Assembly: GCA_900540805.1 (NCBI GenBank)
Contig: UQHL01000033.1
Span: forward strand, 1 to 21,619
Length of the DNA: 21,619 bases
DNA from: an uncultured Eubacteriales bacterium
Lineage (GTDB): Bacteria > Bacillota > Clostridia > Christensenellales > Borkfalkiaceae
Reading direction: 5' to 3'
The position numbers and the translations under genes were made by a program. How positions within the stretch are numbered: the first letter of the stretch is position 1; each line of letters starts with the position of its first letter. Positions 21,501 to 21,619 of this stretch are shown here, piece after piece. Under the pieces are notes generated by a model that worked only from the letters and a program-made list of their open reading frames with translations, was not told the DNA's origin and did not search any database.

Positions 21501-21619
21501 ATGTACTTACCCAGATTAAGGAAAATTTCAGACGTTTTAACGCAAATGCACGCAGCCGATCCCGATACCGTCATTACAAGACATTTTATCGAATCGCTTA
21601 TTCATTCGGGACAGCTCAC
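21501..21619 (+). CDS. Second excisionase-like protein (3' truncated by the window)
   Basis: ATG behind AAGGAG, 10 bp after the integrase stop; open to the window end (39 codons). Its residues 4-39 align without gaps to the 62-aa protein before the integrase (11 of 36 identical, many conservative). So the integrase sits between two related small genes, and a second recombinase module may follow beyond the window. Confidence 0.65.
   Translation, partial: MYLPRLRKISDVLTQMHAADPDTVITRHFIESLIHSGQL

Overview
The window looks like accessory (mobile) DNA from a low-to-moderate GC Gram-positive bacterium of the Clostridia type. This inference rests on strong AGGAGG-type ribosome binding sites, some GTG and TTG starts, a Gram-positive LexA box, a lipobox, exported proteins with no sign of an outer-membrane partner, and PcfJ/PcfK proteins. 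No chromosomal housekeeping gene, rRNA or tRNA is visible.

Layout. (1) 1-3933, plus strand: tightly packed end of a conjugative-element-like operon: a 5'-truncated PcfK-like/MutS-domain-I fusion, PcfJ, two small unknown proteins, an N-6 DNA methylase-like protein lacking the catalytic NPPY motif, and another small unknown protein. (2) 4006-6241: an AT-rich two-gene anti-phage cassette (CD-NTase plus S-4TM-like membrane effector, a minimal CBASS) with its own promoter and terminator, flanked by a 25/28 direct repeat. (3) 6214-6390: a structured non-coding region. It holds a cruciform with a CTTGATA site typical of rolling-circle double-strand origins, then a second hairpin. (4) 6433-8320: a HUH (Y2) replication initiator on the minus strand, divergent from a zeta-toxin operon. 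(5) 8372-17423, minus strand: one long operon of nine genes: a basic small protein, a possible ssDNA-binding protein, four membrane-anchored or lipidated proteins (three with a shared Ig-like module), a 678-aa ectodomain protein with C-terminal membrane segments, a small membrane protein and a large membrane P-loop ATPase. With the Rep this resembles a Gram-positive filamentous-phage (inovirus-like) morphogenesis module, but no obvious pVIII-like major coat protein is seen. (6) 17424-19467: control region and early operon: a helically phased repeat array, three small genes including two HTH proteins, two zinc-ribbon proteins, and a consensus promoter carrying a LexA (SOS) box. (7) 19496-21619: a deeply nested 169-nt inverted-repeat structure, then xis-like, tyrosine integrase, and a second xis-like gene cut by the window end.

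Proposed logic (inference). DNA damage lifts LexA from the promoter at 19439-19467. Zinc-ribbon proteins and HTH regulators are made, and one of them acts at the phased array to switch on the late operon. Int/Xis excise the element, and Rep nicks the origin near 6243 to start rolling-circle replication. The membrane ATPase and surface proteins would export or display something, possibly an ssDNA filament. The CBASS cassette and zeta module are cargo. The most striking point is that the repeats flanking the CBASS cassette are copies of one arm of the replication origin.
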